A stretch of 64,000 nucleotides of DNA from Parvularcula sp964556115 (lineage in GTDB: Bacteria > Pseudomonadota > Alphaproteobacteria > Caulobacterales > Parvularculaceae). Below are positions 8,398-16,403 of the stretch, piece by piece. The DNA lies in NCBI GenBank assembly GCA_964556115.1, contig CAZKVC010000006.1:124001-188000 (forward strand). Direction: 5' to 3'. A program made the translations under genes and the position numbers. Each line of letters begins with the position of its first letter. Positions within the stretch are counted from its first letter, which is position 1. The notes beneath the pieces were generated by a model. The model searched no databases and had not been told where the DNA came from. It saw nothing but the letters and a program-made list of their open reading frames with translations.

Positions 8398-8519
8398 GTG
8401 GATAAGTCGAGCGCGAAGCGGCTTCGCAGCCCCCTCCGCCCTCCGGGCCCCTCCCCCCCCCCTTGGGGGAGGAAGGCTCCCCTTCTAGGGGGAGCTGTCA
8501 GCGAAGCTGACTGAGGGGA
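8398..8519. repeat. GC-rich intergenic repeat-like tract
   Basis: This stretch after speE holds C-runs, a CTCCCC/GGGGAG pair around TTCTA, and the phrase AGCGAAGCT inside CAGCGAAGCTG. It resembles short repeats common between genes in Caulobacterales and Sphingomonadales. Only one copy is seen here, so its dispersed nature is recalled rather than shown. It may end speE transcription. Confidence 0.45.
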
Positions 8520-9395
8520 TCAGTCCTCCAGACCCTTCCGGATATAGGCAGGCAGGGCAAATGCCGCGGCGTGCACTTCGGGGGTGTAGTACCTCATATC
8601 GAGCGGGTTGGCGCTGGTTCTCCGGGCGAGCCAGGTCTCGTCATGGGGATAGTTCGCATCCGATGCAAACCCTAGGGTCATCAGGCCGCCGGTATAGGTC
8701 GGGACAGCCGCGACGTAGAACTCGACATTTTCGAAGCTCTTCGCCTGCCGCTCCTTGATCATCTTCGGCTCCCAGGGCTGCAGGAAGGGAAGCCCGCCCT
8801 GGACTGTCAAAATACCGCCCGTGTCGAGGACGCGCTTGCAGCCTGCGTAGAACTCCTCAGTGAAGAGAACTTCGCCCGGGCCCACCGGGTCGGTCGAATC
8901 GACGATGACCACATCGTATGTCTCGTCCGTCTCGGCCACGTATTTCGCGCCATCGGCGATGACCACCTTGGTGCGCGGATCGTCGAAGGCGCCGTCCGAG
9001 GTCTCGGGAAACCACTGTTTCGCGAACTCGATGACGTCCTTCTCGATCTCGACGAGGGTCGCGCTCTGTACCGACTTGTGCCGCAGCACCTCGCGCAGGA
9101 TCCCTCCATCACCGCCGCCGATGATCAGGACGCGGTGTGCCTCGCCGTGCGCGTAAAGCGGCACATGGGTCAGCATCTCGTGATAGACGAATTCGTCCGA
9201 GGAGGTCATCTGGATGATGCCGTTGAGGGCGAACATCCGTCCGTATTTCGCGTTCTCGAAGACCACGAGATGCTGGTGGTCGATCTCGCCTTCGAACAGG
9301 ACCTCATCGACGCGGGCGGAGTGGCCGATGCCCTCTTCCATGGCCTCCTTGAACCAGAGCTCGCCTTCGATCTCGTGGATGAACTTCCCAGTCAT
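8520..9395 (-). CDS. speE: Spermidine synthase (polyamine aminopropyltransferase)
   Basis: Transfers an aminopropyl group from decarboxylated S-adenosylmethionine to putrescine in the cytoplasm. The 291-residue protein has the expected IIGGGDGG cofactor loop at about residues 90-97, a LVEIEKDVIEFA strand-helix, and the catalytic VIVDSTDPVGPGEVLF region. Its start overlaps the stop of speD by four bases, so speD, which supplies decarboxylated SAM, and speE, which uses it, are coupled. It is the third gene of the odc-speD-speE operon. Confidence 0.96.
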   Translation of the reverse strand: MTGKFIHEIEGELWFKEAMEEGIGHSARVDEVLFEGEIDHQHLVVFENAKYGRMFALNGIIQMTSSDEFVYHEMLTHVPLYAHGEAHRVLIIGGGDGGILREVLRHKSVQSATLVEIEKDVIEFAKQWFPETSDGAFDDPRTKVVIADGAKYVAETDETYDVVIVDSTDPVGPGEVLFTEEFYAGCKRVLDTGGILTVQGGLPFLQPWEPKMIKERQAKSFENVEFYVAAVPTYTGGLMTLGFASDANYPHDETWLARRTSANPLDMRYYTPEVHAAAFALPAYIRKGLED

Positions 9396-9829
9396 CCGAC
9401 CACGCCCTCGCCGCGGTAGAAAGTCTGGACGTTCGCTTCGTCCGCGGAGAAAGCCTGCTTCAGGATTTCCACGGCAAGCTCGGGCTTGGCATCACCGCAC
9501 ATGAAGACATCGAACGCCGCGTAGTCGCGCTCGGGCCAAGTGTGTACGGAGATATGGCTCTCGGCCAGCACCGCGACGCCGGAAAGGCCGCCCGAGGGCA
9601 GGAAGGTGTGGACGTGGATGTGCAGCAGCGTCGCGCCGCACTCCTCCACCACGCGGCGGAAAGTCCGCTCCATCAGCGCCTTGTCGGTGAGGTTCTTCGC
9701 ACCCAGAAGATCGATGATCAGGTGCGTGCCCGCATAGACCTTGCCGTCGCGGACGATGAAGTGATCGAGTTCGTCGCTGGTGACGACGTCGTTGGCGGCT
9801 TGCAAAGCGAGTGCTTGTGTGTGGCTCAT
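9392..9829 (-). CDS. speD: S-adenosylmethionine decarboxylase proenzyme
   Basis: A pyruvoyl-dependent decarboxylase of 145 residues that makes decarboxylated SAM for SpeE. It matches the short bacterial (class 1b) form. The self-cleavage motif is AESHISVHTWPE, with cleavage expected between Glu90 and Ser91, and the conserved cysteine region appears as FDVFMCGDA. It overlaps both neighbours by four bases: the decarboxylase gene upstream and speE downstream. No missing key residue was found. Confidence 0.96.
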   Translation of the reverse strand: MSHTQALALQAANDVVTSDELDHFIVRDGKVYAGTHLIIDLLGAKNLTDKALMERTFRRVVEECGATLLHIHVHTFLPSGGLSGVAVLAESHISVHTWPERDYAAFDVFMCGDAKPELAVEILKQAFSADEANVQTFYRGEGVVG

Positions 9830-10998
9830 CGGTGAATCTCCTCGGCGGTCTCTGCCCTGTCGCCGGCATAGAGTGATGGAAAAGGTTGGTCGGTCAGGTC
9901 GGCTTCAAGGTACCGTCCGTACCCGTTGAAGCCTGTGCTCATACTTCGTCCGTATGCCCCCATATTGCCGAACTCGATATAGTCCCCCGGCTCGGTGTCT
10001 TCGGACAGGAAGAAAGGACCGCGCATCTGATCGGCGTCGTCGCAGGTGGGTCCGTAAAGGCTGAACGCACGGTCCTGGCCGTCGCGGCTGATGTTCTGGG
10101 CAGGGAAGCGCCAGCCCAGATGGGCCGCGTCGTAGAGCGCGCCGTAGGCGCCGTCATTGATGAAGAGGGCATCGTCCTTGCGCGCCTCGACACGCACGAT
10201 GAGGCTCTCCGCATCCGCAGCGAGGCCGCGGCCGGGCTCGCACCACAGCCTGGCAGCGCGGGCGGACGGGAACTGCTCGAAGCGTTCCGCGATCGTGGAG
10301 AAGTAGTCGTCCATGAACGGCGGCTCCATCCCGGGATAGATCGCCGGGAAACCGCCGCCGACGTCGACGATGTCGACGATCACCCCGGCCCGGCGCACGG
10401 CGCGCGCAGCCCTGTCCATGGCCGCTGCATAGGCGGCGGGGCTCATGGCCTGGCTGCCCACATGGAAGCAGACACCAAGGCGCTCGGCCTTGCCGCGCAC
10501 AGCCTGCAGAACTGTCGCGTCCGTGGTCTCGTCGGCGCCGAACTTGGAGCTGAGGCTGATCTTGGCGAGGTCCGAGCCGACCTGCAGGCGCGCGCACAGG
10601 GTCAGGTCCCTGGCGTTGTCTGTCGCCCGCAAAATCTTGGCGAGCTCCGCCTCGCTGTCGAGCGAGAAGATGCGCACCCCATGGTCGCGGTAGGCCTCGG
10701 CGATCGCCGCATCGGACTTGACCGGATGCATGAAGCCGATCGTCGCCCCCGGCGCATGCTCGCGCACGAGGCGGATCTCGGTCAGGGATGCCGCGTCGTA
10801 ATGGTCGATCCCCGCGCCGCTCAAAGTGGCGATCAGCCACGGCGCCGGGTTCGCCTTGACGGCGTAGAGGACATCACCTGGAAAACGCTCGAGAAAATAC
10901 TGCGCTGCGCGCTCGGCCAAGGCCGGGCGCCGGCAGATCACCGGAACGTCGGGTGCAAGCTTGAGCGCTAGCTGCCGCGCGTTATCGTATTGGACCAC
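9826..10998 (-). CDS. Ornithine decarboxylase, group IV (alanine racemase fold)
   Basis: A PLP-dependent decarboxylase of 390 residues, probably forming putrescine from ornithine. The PLP lysine lies in YAVKANP (Lys48); GGGFPAIYPG and EPGRGL are the phosphate- and substrate-binding blocks, and YGPTCDDAD carries the catalytic Cys of eukaryotic-type ornithine decarboxylases. The start is GTG 10998; an ATG five bases upstream is out of frame. It heads the operon with speD and speE, which supports ornithine as substrate. Lysine or arginine decarboxylation by this fold cannot be excluded. A strongly structured leader lies upstream. Confidence 0.9.
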   Translation of the reverse strand: MVQYDNARQLALKLAPDVPVICRRPALAERAAQYFLERFPGDVLYAVKANPAPWLIATLSGAGIDHYDAASLTEIRLVREHAPGATIGFMHPVKSDAAIAEAYRDHGVRIFSLDSEAELAKILRATDNARDLTLCARLQVGSDLAKISLSSKFGADETTDATVLQAVRGKAERLGVCFHVGSQAMSPAAYAAAMDRAARAVRRAGVIVDIVDVGGGFPAIYPGMEPPFMDDYFSTIAERFEQFPSARAARLWCEPGRGLAADAESLIVRVEARKDDALFINDGAYGALYDAAHLGWRFPAQNISRDGQDRAFSLYGPTCDDADQMRGPFFLSEDTEPGDYIEFGNMGAYGRSMSTGFNGYGRYLEADLTDQPFPSLYAGDRAETAEEIHR

Positions 10999-11046
10999 CG
11001 CATGGGACCCCCGTGCATAAGGCGACTACGAAGCTCCCTGCCCCCT

Positions 11047-11140
11047 GACCGCCGTTAGACATGAGTGCCGGACCCCGTGCAGTGGGCCTTTACGCAAGGC
11101 TTGATGGGGATTCGGCAGGAGCGGGCGCCTAACGGCGACC
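11047..11140 (-). promoter_or_regulatory. Candidate structured leader RNA (speF-element-like) of the odc operon
   Basis: On minus, GGTCGCCGTTAG (11140-11129) pairs with CTAACGGCGGTC (11058-11047): nine Watson-Crick pairs, two wobbles and a closing pair. Inside, TGCCG/CGGCA and CCCC/GGGG stack (11117-11106 with 11076-11066), topped by GCCTT/AAGGC (11100-11096 with 11090-11086). The wobbles become A-C mismatches on plus, so the fold belongs to the minus transcript. It lies about 50 bases before the decarboxylase start. A conserved speF RNA is known upstream of ornithine decarboxylases in Alphaproteobacteria; identity with it is inference. The rest of 10999-11241 shows no gene. Confidence 0.6.
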
Positions 11141-11241
11141 GTCTGGTTTGTAAAGTTGTTATTTCGGGGGGTGCCTTCAACCAAAGGTCGGGTTAACCCT
11201 GTTTCACCATCAGGTCGTCAGGCGGATAAAGGGAACGGACC

Positions 11242-12951
11242 ATGGCAGTTACAAGACGCACGGCGCTCTGCGGCGGGCTTCTGGGCGGTGTCGGCGCGTG
11301 CGCGACGAAGCCCCAAATGGGCAGCTTCGTCAGCGCCCAGGACGCCGGCGACCTGACTTTCTCCTGCGGCGTGGCGAGCGGCGATCCGGGGCGCGAGGAT
11401 GTCGTCCTCTGGACCCGCATCGGCGGCGCCGAAGGGCGTCTTCCGGTGGTTGCGGAAGTCGCCGAGGACGACAGCTTCTCCCGCATCGTCTTTTCCGAGA
11501 ACCTCGAAACCGGGCCGGAGCGGGACTATACCGTCAAGACGCTCGCCAGCGGCCTCGAGCCCGGTCGCCGCTACGCCTACCGCTTCCGCGTCTTCGACCG
11601 GACGAGCCCTACCGGCTTCACCAGGACCCTGCCGGAGCGGACCGACAGCGCCCGCTTCGCCGTGGTGAGCTGCTCGAACTATCCCTTCGGCTATTTCAAC
11701 GCCTATGACCACATCGCCCGGCAGGAAGGCATCGACGCGGTCCTGCACCTTGGCGACTACATCTACGAATACGGGCCCGAAGGTTACGGCGGCGAGGTCG
11801 GCGCGGCGCTTGGCCGGGCCCATGACCCGGCGCGCGAGATCATCAGCCTCGGCGATTACCGGCGGCGGCACCGGCAGTACAAGATGGACCCGGCAAGCCA
11901 GCGGATGCACATGGCCCATCCGCTGATCGCGATCTGGGACGATCACGAGACCACCAATGACAGCTTCAAGACGGGCGCGGAGAATCACCAGCCCGCCGAC
12001 GAAGGCGACTGGGAAAGCCGCAAGCGCGCGGCGCTTCAGGCCTATTACGAATACATGCCGATCCGCGAGCCGCAACGGGGCCGCACCCGGGAGGCGATCT
12101 ACCGCAGCTTCCAGTGGGGCGAGTTCCTGACCCTCGCTTCCCTCGAGAGCCGTCTGACGGCCCGCACCAAGCCGATCAATTATGACGAGGTGGTCCCCAC
12201 CCTCACCTCTCCCGAAGCCGTCGAAACGTTTCGGCGCGAAGTCCTTGGCCAGGAGGAGCGCGAGCTTCTCGGCGCGGGGCAGCGCCAGTTCCTCGGCGAG
12301 ACCCTCGGCCGCTCCGTCCGGAACGACGTTCCCTGGCGGGTCGTGGCCAACCAGGTCCTCTTCGCCCGGGTGACCGCCCCCGATCTGGGCGCCTATGTGA
12401 CCGAGGAAGACATCCAGAAGATCGAGAAGCAGTGGCCGTCCGTGCGCTCCTTCCTCGCCTTCTCCGCCCTCGGCCTGCCGCTCAACACCGATAGCTGGGA
12501 CGGCTATCCGGCCGCGCGGGAGCGCTTCTACCAGACCGCCGAAGATGCCGGCGCGCGGGACCTTCTGGTCCTGACCGGCGATACCCACCAGTTCTGGGCG
12601 AACGATCTGAAGCGGGACGACGGCAGAGACATGGGCGTCGAGCTGGGCACGAGCGGCGTCACCTCCCCCGGGCCGTCCGCCTATCTCGGCGAGCGGGCCT
12701 TCGATTTCACGCTGCTCCTGCGCAAGCAGAACCCCGAGATCCGCTACACCGACCCAGCCAGCAACGGATACATCCTCCTTGAATTCAAGGAAGACGAAGC
12801 GGAGGCCACCTTCATCGCCGTCGACCGCATCGACCGGCCTGATTACAAGGCGATCGCCAGCGCCGCCTTCGACATCGAAAAGCGCAATGGCAGCCTGGCG
12901 CTGACCAATCCGCGCGGGCTCGGTTTCAAGGAGCGGGTGCTCTACCGCTAG
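11242..12951 (+). CDS. phoD: PhoD-family alkaline phosphatase, exported
   Basis: A 569-residue metallophosphoesterase likely releasing phosphate from phosphodiesters or monoesters outside the cytoplasm. The N-terminus MAVTRRTALCGG has a twin-arginine pattern and ends in a possible lipobox GVGAC, so it may be a Tat-exported lipoprotein. A short N-terminal PhoD beta domain (SCGVASGDP, VVLWTRI) precedes the catalytic part with HLGDYIYEYG, WDDHETTND and LTGDTHQFW, which supply metal ligands. The lone gene is flanked by the divergent polyamine operon and convergent popZ. Confidence 0.9.
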   Translation: MAVTRRTALCGGLLGGVGACATKPQMGSFVSAQDAGDLTFSCGVASGDPGREDVVLWTRIGGAEGRLPVVAEVAEDDSFSRIVFSENLETGPERDYTVKTLASGLEPGRRYAYRFRVFDRTSPTGFTRTLPERTDSARFAVVSCSNYPFGYFNAYDHIARQEGIDAVLHLGDYIYEYGPEGYGGEVGAALGRAHDPAREIISLGDYRRRHRQYKMDPASQRMHMAHPLIAIWDDHETTNDSFKTGAENHQPADEGDWESRKRAALQAYYEYMPIREPQRGRTREAIYRSFQWGEFLTLASLESRLTARTKPINYDEVVPTLTSPEAVETFRREVLGQEERELLGAGQRQFLGETLGRSVRNDVPWRVVANQVLFARVTAPDLGAYVTEEDIQKIEKQWPSVRSFLAFSALGLPLNTDSWDGYPAARERFYQTAEDAGARDLLVLTGDTHQFWANDLKRDDGRDMGVELGTSGVTSPGPSAYLGERAFDFTLLLRKQNPEIRYTDPASNGYILLEFKEDEAEATFIAVDRIDRPDYKAIASAAFDIEKRNGSLALTNPRGLGFKERVLYR

Positions 12952-12962
12952 GCGGCAAGGGA

Positions 12963-12991
12963 ACCGAAGGCCGCGCTTAGCGGTCTTCGGT
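12963..12991. terminator. Hairpin between convergent phoD and popZ
   Basis: ACCGAAGGCCGC and GCGGTCTTCGGT pair around a five-base loop with one G-T pair. The hairpin spans the popZ stop codon and lies 12 bases after phoD. No T-run follows on either side, so it may be a transcript end or stabiliser rather than a classical intrinsic terminator. Confidence 0.45.
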
Positions 12992-13735
12992 GAGGCGCCG
13001 GATCTCGGCGTCGACCTTGCGTTCGACGATGGCGGGGAGATGCTCGTCGAGCCACGCCTTCATCATCGGCCGCAGCATGTCTTCCACCAGGGTCTCGACC
13101 GTGCGGGACTGGTTGGCGCTGGCGATCTGCATCGAGCTTTTCAGCGCGGCGAAAGCCTTCGAGATGTCCGCCGCGCGGTCCGAGGTCAGCAGGTTCCGGT
13201 CGTCGGACGCATCATCCTGCGCAGCGGGCTTTTCGGCGGAAGCTTCGGGCTTTGGTGCCGTCTCCGAAGGCTCTTCGGCCTTGGCAGGCTGCGGCGCCTC
13301 CTGCGGTCTTGCGGCCTGGGCTTCGGCCTTCGCCTTGGCGAGGGTCTTCAGCGAAGCGGGATCGAAAGCCTCTTCGGCATTGGCGGGTTCGGGCTTGGCC
13401 TGGGCCGGTTCGGCCTGCGCCTGAACCGGCGCGGCAGCGGGTTTCGGCTGCGGCTGCGGCGCAGTGACCTGCGCCTCGCGAAGCTGCTCAGACTGGGGCT
13501 CTTCGGCCTTGGCGGGTGCGGATTCGGCTTGCTGGCGCTGTTCGGGCGCGGGCTGGACCGCAGCTTCACTTGAAGCGCGTTGCCGCTCGGCCGCCTTCTC
13601 CTGCTCCGCCTTCAGATCGACCGTGTTGGTCTGATCCGGATTGGCCGGCCGAGAAGGACGCTCTTCTTCGTCGATGATCCTGCGGATCGATGCGAGAATT
13701 TCATCCATGCTGAGTTCGCTCTGCGCCGCCGCCAT
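12977..13735 (-). CDS. popZ: PopZ-like polar organising protein (DUF2497)
   Basis: A 252-residue protein with the three-part PopZ plan: an N-terminal helix SMDEILASIRRIIDEEE, a long Pro/Glu/Ala-rich disordered spacer (about residues 30-170), and a C-terminal helical oligomerisation region containing TVETLVEDMLRPMMKAWLDE and HLPAIVERKVDAEIRRL. In Caulobacter, PopZ forms a polar matrix anchoring the chromosome origin and cell-cycle factors. ATG 13735 is chosen because the conserved helix starts nine residues later; an ATG 18 bases upstream is also in frame. It lies downstream of pcm on the same strand, as in related genomes, though tolC and valS are not beside it here. Confidence 0.9.
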   Translation of the reverse strand: MAAAQSELSMDEILASIRRIIDEEERPSRPANPDQTNTVDLKAEQEKAAERQRASSEAAVQPAPEQRQQAESAPAKAEEPQSEQLREAQVTAPQPQPKPAAAPVQAQAEPAQAKPEPANAEEAFDPASLKTLAKAKAEAQAARPQEAPQPAKAEEPSETAPKPEASAEKPAAQDDASDDRNLLTSDRAADISKAFAALKSSMQIASANQSRTVETLVEDMLRPMMKAWLDEHLPAIVERKVDAEIRRLTEDR

Positions 13736-13846
13736 GCCGTGTACCTCGCACAAGAATTAAGGTTGATACCTTCGTAGCGTTCGGAATCGGGGGCAAGAGG
13801 CTGCACACGGTAAAGTGGTAAACGGGCCGTTGTTTTTTCCGGATCG

Positions 13847-14503
13847 TCAAAAAACGAAGCTTGGCTTGGCGGCGAAGCTGGGAATGATGCCCGCCGGATA
13901 GGCTTCGAAGAGGCGGCGTTCGCCGATCGCATCGCCCGAGCGGGTGAAGATGGTGGCGATTCCCACCCGGTCCTTCACCACGATGGTCACGAGGCGCCCG
14001 ACATCTTGCTTGAGTTGGTGCAGCACGGCGTCCGGACGAGCGCTGACGCCCCCCGCGATGACGATGACGTCGTACGGGCCCTGTTTCGGGCAACCTTCGG
14101 CAAGCGGGTTCTGCAGGAAGGCGGCGTTGTCGAGGCCCATCTCGCCGACACGCTCGGACGCCTTGGCGACGATCTTCTCGTCTTCCTCCACCGCGACGAC
14201 CACACTGGCCAGCCGCGCGAGAACCGCCGCGGAATAGCCGTAGCCGCAGCCGATATCGAGAACGAGGTCGCCCGGCTGGACATTCGCCGCGTCGATCAGC
14301 TTGGAGAAATCACGCGCCTTGAGAAGCCAGCGTCCGTCGAAGAGCGGAACGTCCTGCTCGACATAGGCGAGATGCTTCTTGTCCGTGGGAACGAAACGCT
14401 CCCTCGGAAGCTCCGCCATGGCGGTCTGCAAAGCCATATCCGTGACGTCGTTCGGGCGCACCTGGCTGTCGACCATGTGCTTGCGGGCCTTGGCAGTATC
14501 CAC
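13847..14503 (-). CDS. pcm: Protein-L-isoaspartate O-methyltransferase family
   Basis: A SAM-dependent methyltransferase of 218 residues related to enzymes that repair isoaspartyl residues. The SAM-binding motif is VLDIGCGYGYSAAVLA; QDVPLFDGRWLL and PYDVIVIAGG follow in family order. The start is GTG 14503, not the longer in-frame ATG at 14581, because a strong AAGGAGG site lies ten bases before it and the family N-terminus (KARKHMVDSQVRPNDVTD) begins there. In Alphaproteobacteria this subfamily typically sits near tolC and popZ; popZ is next downstream here. Confidence 0.9.
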   Translation of the reverse strand: MDTAKARKHMVDSQVRPNDVTDMALQTAMAELPRERFVPTDKKHLAYVEQDVPLFDGRWLLKARDFSKLIDAANVQPGDLVLDIGCGYGYSAAVLARLASVVVAVEEDEKIVAKASERVGEMGLDNAAFLQNPLAEGCPKQGPYDVIVIAGGVSARPDAVLHQLKQDVGRLVTIVVKDRVGIATIFTRSGDAIGERRLFEAYPAGIIPSFAAKPSFVF

Positions 14504-14658
14504 GCGGAAGATCCTCCTTACACTCGTCCTGGAAGGCCCCTTTGGGCCAAACCGCTTCGCGCCTCTAGACCCTGCGGCCAAGAAAGAGAAGCGGGCGCTT
14601 GTGATCCCCTGACGCAGGGTCTATGGCGTCGCTTCGGCTGGCACTGACCGGCCCGGAT

Positions 14659-14732
14659 GGCACCATGGCGGAGTGGTGACGCAGCGGATTGCAAATCCGT
14701 GTACCCCGGTTCGATTCCGGGTGGTGCCTCCA
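14659..14732 (+). tRNA. tRNA-Cys (GCA)
   Basis: A complete cloverleaf: acceptor GGCACCA/TGGTGCC, anticodon stem GCGGA/TCCGT around TTGCAAA with anticodon GCA at 14691-14693, T arm with GGTTCGATTCC, discriminator T and encoded CCA ending at 14732. Confidence 0.97.
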
Positions 14733-14897
14733 CTTTCTTCTTCCAGCACGAGCGTGAAAAGTTCCCTCATTCCAGTGGCGCTTACGAAAAATGCGCCTAT
14801 TCGTGCGAAAAATTCACGAATGACCCTTGAATCGGGTTCCACATTTTCAATGTTTATCGATAAAGAGGACCCGCGAGGGCATGACGGAGCAGTGAGC

Positions 14898-16403
14898 ATG
14901 GCGCGGAGTATCAAAGGAGCGGGACTGGTCGCCGTCATGGCGCTGGCAGCCTGCGCCACGCCGGGCCCGAAGGAGGCGCTCGACCCGATCGAGAGCGATC
15001 TCGATGCCTGGGCCGCGATCACTGCCGAGCAGAACAGCCGTCCCGTCACGGCCAACTGGCTGGCCGACCTCAAGGATCCCGTGGTCGCCGGTGTCGTCCG
15101 CGATGCCCTGACCTCGAACTTCGACCTGGCTGCCACCGCCGCAAGGGTCGAGGCTGAGCGCAACCGTGCCCGCGCCGTGCGCGCGGGGCTCTTTCCCCAG
15201 ATCGGCGCCAGCCTCAACGCCAGCCGCTCGGGCGGTCCCATCATTTTCAACGGCCAGCAATTCGCTGATCAGTTCCAGACCAACTTCGACCTCGGCCTCT
15301 CCCTCGACTGGGAAGCCGATGTCTGGGGCCGGCTGACCGACCGCACCCGCGCCGCCTATCTCGACGCGGCCGCCCGCGAGGCCGATTTCGCCGCGGCGCG
15401 CCTGTCGCTGGCCGGGCAAGCGGCCCGGGGCTACTATGACCTCGCCGCCGCCAAGCTGCAGCGCCAGCTCGCCGAGCGTGATGTCGAGACAGGCGAAGCC
15501 AATCTGCGCATCATCGAGCGGCGTTTCGAACGCGGCATCTCGACGAGCCTCGATCTCAGGCTTGCCCGGTCGAGCCTCGGTAGCTCGCGCGCTGCGCTGC
15601 AGACCAGGCGCCAACAGGAACTCGAGGCCAGCCGCCAGCTCGAAGTGCTGCTCGGCCAGTATCCCGCCGCGGCTCTTCAGGCAGCGCGGGTCCTGCCCGA
15701 TCCCGACAAGCTCGCCCAGGAAGGCGCTCTCGCTCTCGGGACGCCTGAAGAGCTCCTTGCCCGCCGCCCCGACATGCTGGCCGCGGAGCGCCGCCTGAAA
15801 GCGGCCGGCCTGAGGGTCAGCGAGGCCCGCAAGGCGTTCCTGCCGACCCTGTCCCTCAGGGCCTCGATCACCGAAAACGCGCTGCCTGGTCAGGGCACCC
15901 GGGTGGCGGAAATCAGCGATCTGTTCGATTTCGACACCCTCGCCAAGCGTCTCGTCGGCAACCTCAGCCAACCGATCTTCCAGGGCGGCCGCCTGATCGC
16001 GAATGAGCGCGCCGCCGCCGCCGAGGCCCGCGCCGTTCTTTATGATTACGCGAACACGGCCCTCACTGCATGGCGGGAGGTCGAGAACGCCATCGCCGCC
16101 GAGCGCCTTCTGACCACCCGGCAGGAAGCGCTCGAACTCGCCTTCGAGGAAGCCGCCGCAGCCGAGGAGCTGACCGAGCGGCGTTACCTCGCAGGTACTG
16201 CCAATATCTTTGATTTGATCAACGCCCAGCAGCGGCGCATTCAGGCGGAGAGCCAGCTCATCGACGCCCAGCGCAGCCGCCTCGCCAACCGCATCGGCCT
16301 GTATCTCGCCCTGGGGGCTCCCTACCTGATCGACGAAGGCGCCCAGCGCGTCGCCGCCGAAACCGGCGGTCCTGCCGCCCCGCGTCAAGGAGACGTGCTA
16401 TGA
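14898..16403 (+). CDS. RND efflux outer-membrane factor (NodT/OprM type lipoprotein)
   Basis: The outer-membrane channel of a tripartite pump, 501 residues. A signal peptide ends in lipobox ALAAC, so the protein is lipid-anchored. Two repeated OEP helical regions are visible; typical phrases are LDLRLARSSLG, ARRPDMLAAERRLKAAG and YLAGTANIFDLINAQQRRI. ATG 14898 follows a GGAG-like site and starts the signal peptide; the frame stays open upstream across tRNA-Cys, which is not coding. The stop overlaps the adaptor gene start as ATGA, so all three pump genes form one coupled operon. Confidence 0.93.
   Translation: MARSIKGAGLVAVMALAACATPGPKEALDPIESDLDAWAAITAEQNSRPVTANWLADLKDPVVAGVVRDALTSNFDLAATAARVEAERNRARAVRAGLFPQIGASLNASRSGGPIIFNGQQFADQFQTNFDLGLSLDWEADVWGRLTDRTRAAYLDAAAREADFAAARLSLAGQAARGYYDLAAAKLQRQLAERDVETGEANLRIIERRFERGISTSLDLRLARSSLGSSRAALQTRRQQELEASRQLEVLLGQYPAAALQAARVLPDPDKLAQEGALALGTPEELLARRPDMLAAERRLKAAGLRVSEARKAFLPTLSLRASITENALPGQGTRVAEISDLFDFDTLAKRLVGNLSQPIFQGGRLIANERAAAAEARAVLYDYANTALTAWREVENAIAAERLLTTRQEALELAFEEAAAAEELTERRYLAGTANIFDLINAQQRRIQAESQLIDAQRSRLANRIGLYLALGAPYLIDEGAQRVAAETGGPAAPRQGDVL

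Noticed and set aside
13612..14093. Two minus frames overlapping popZ and pcm ends
   Set aside because: Shadow frames; the popZ and pcm assignments explain the region and the products have no family features.
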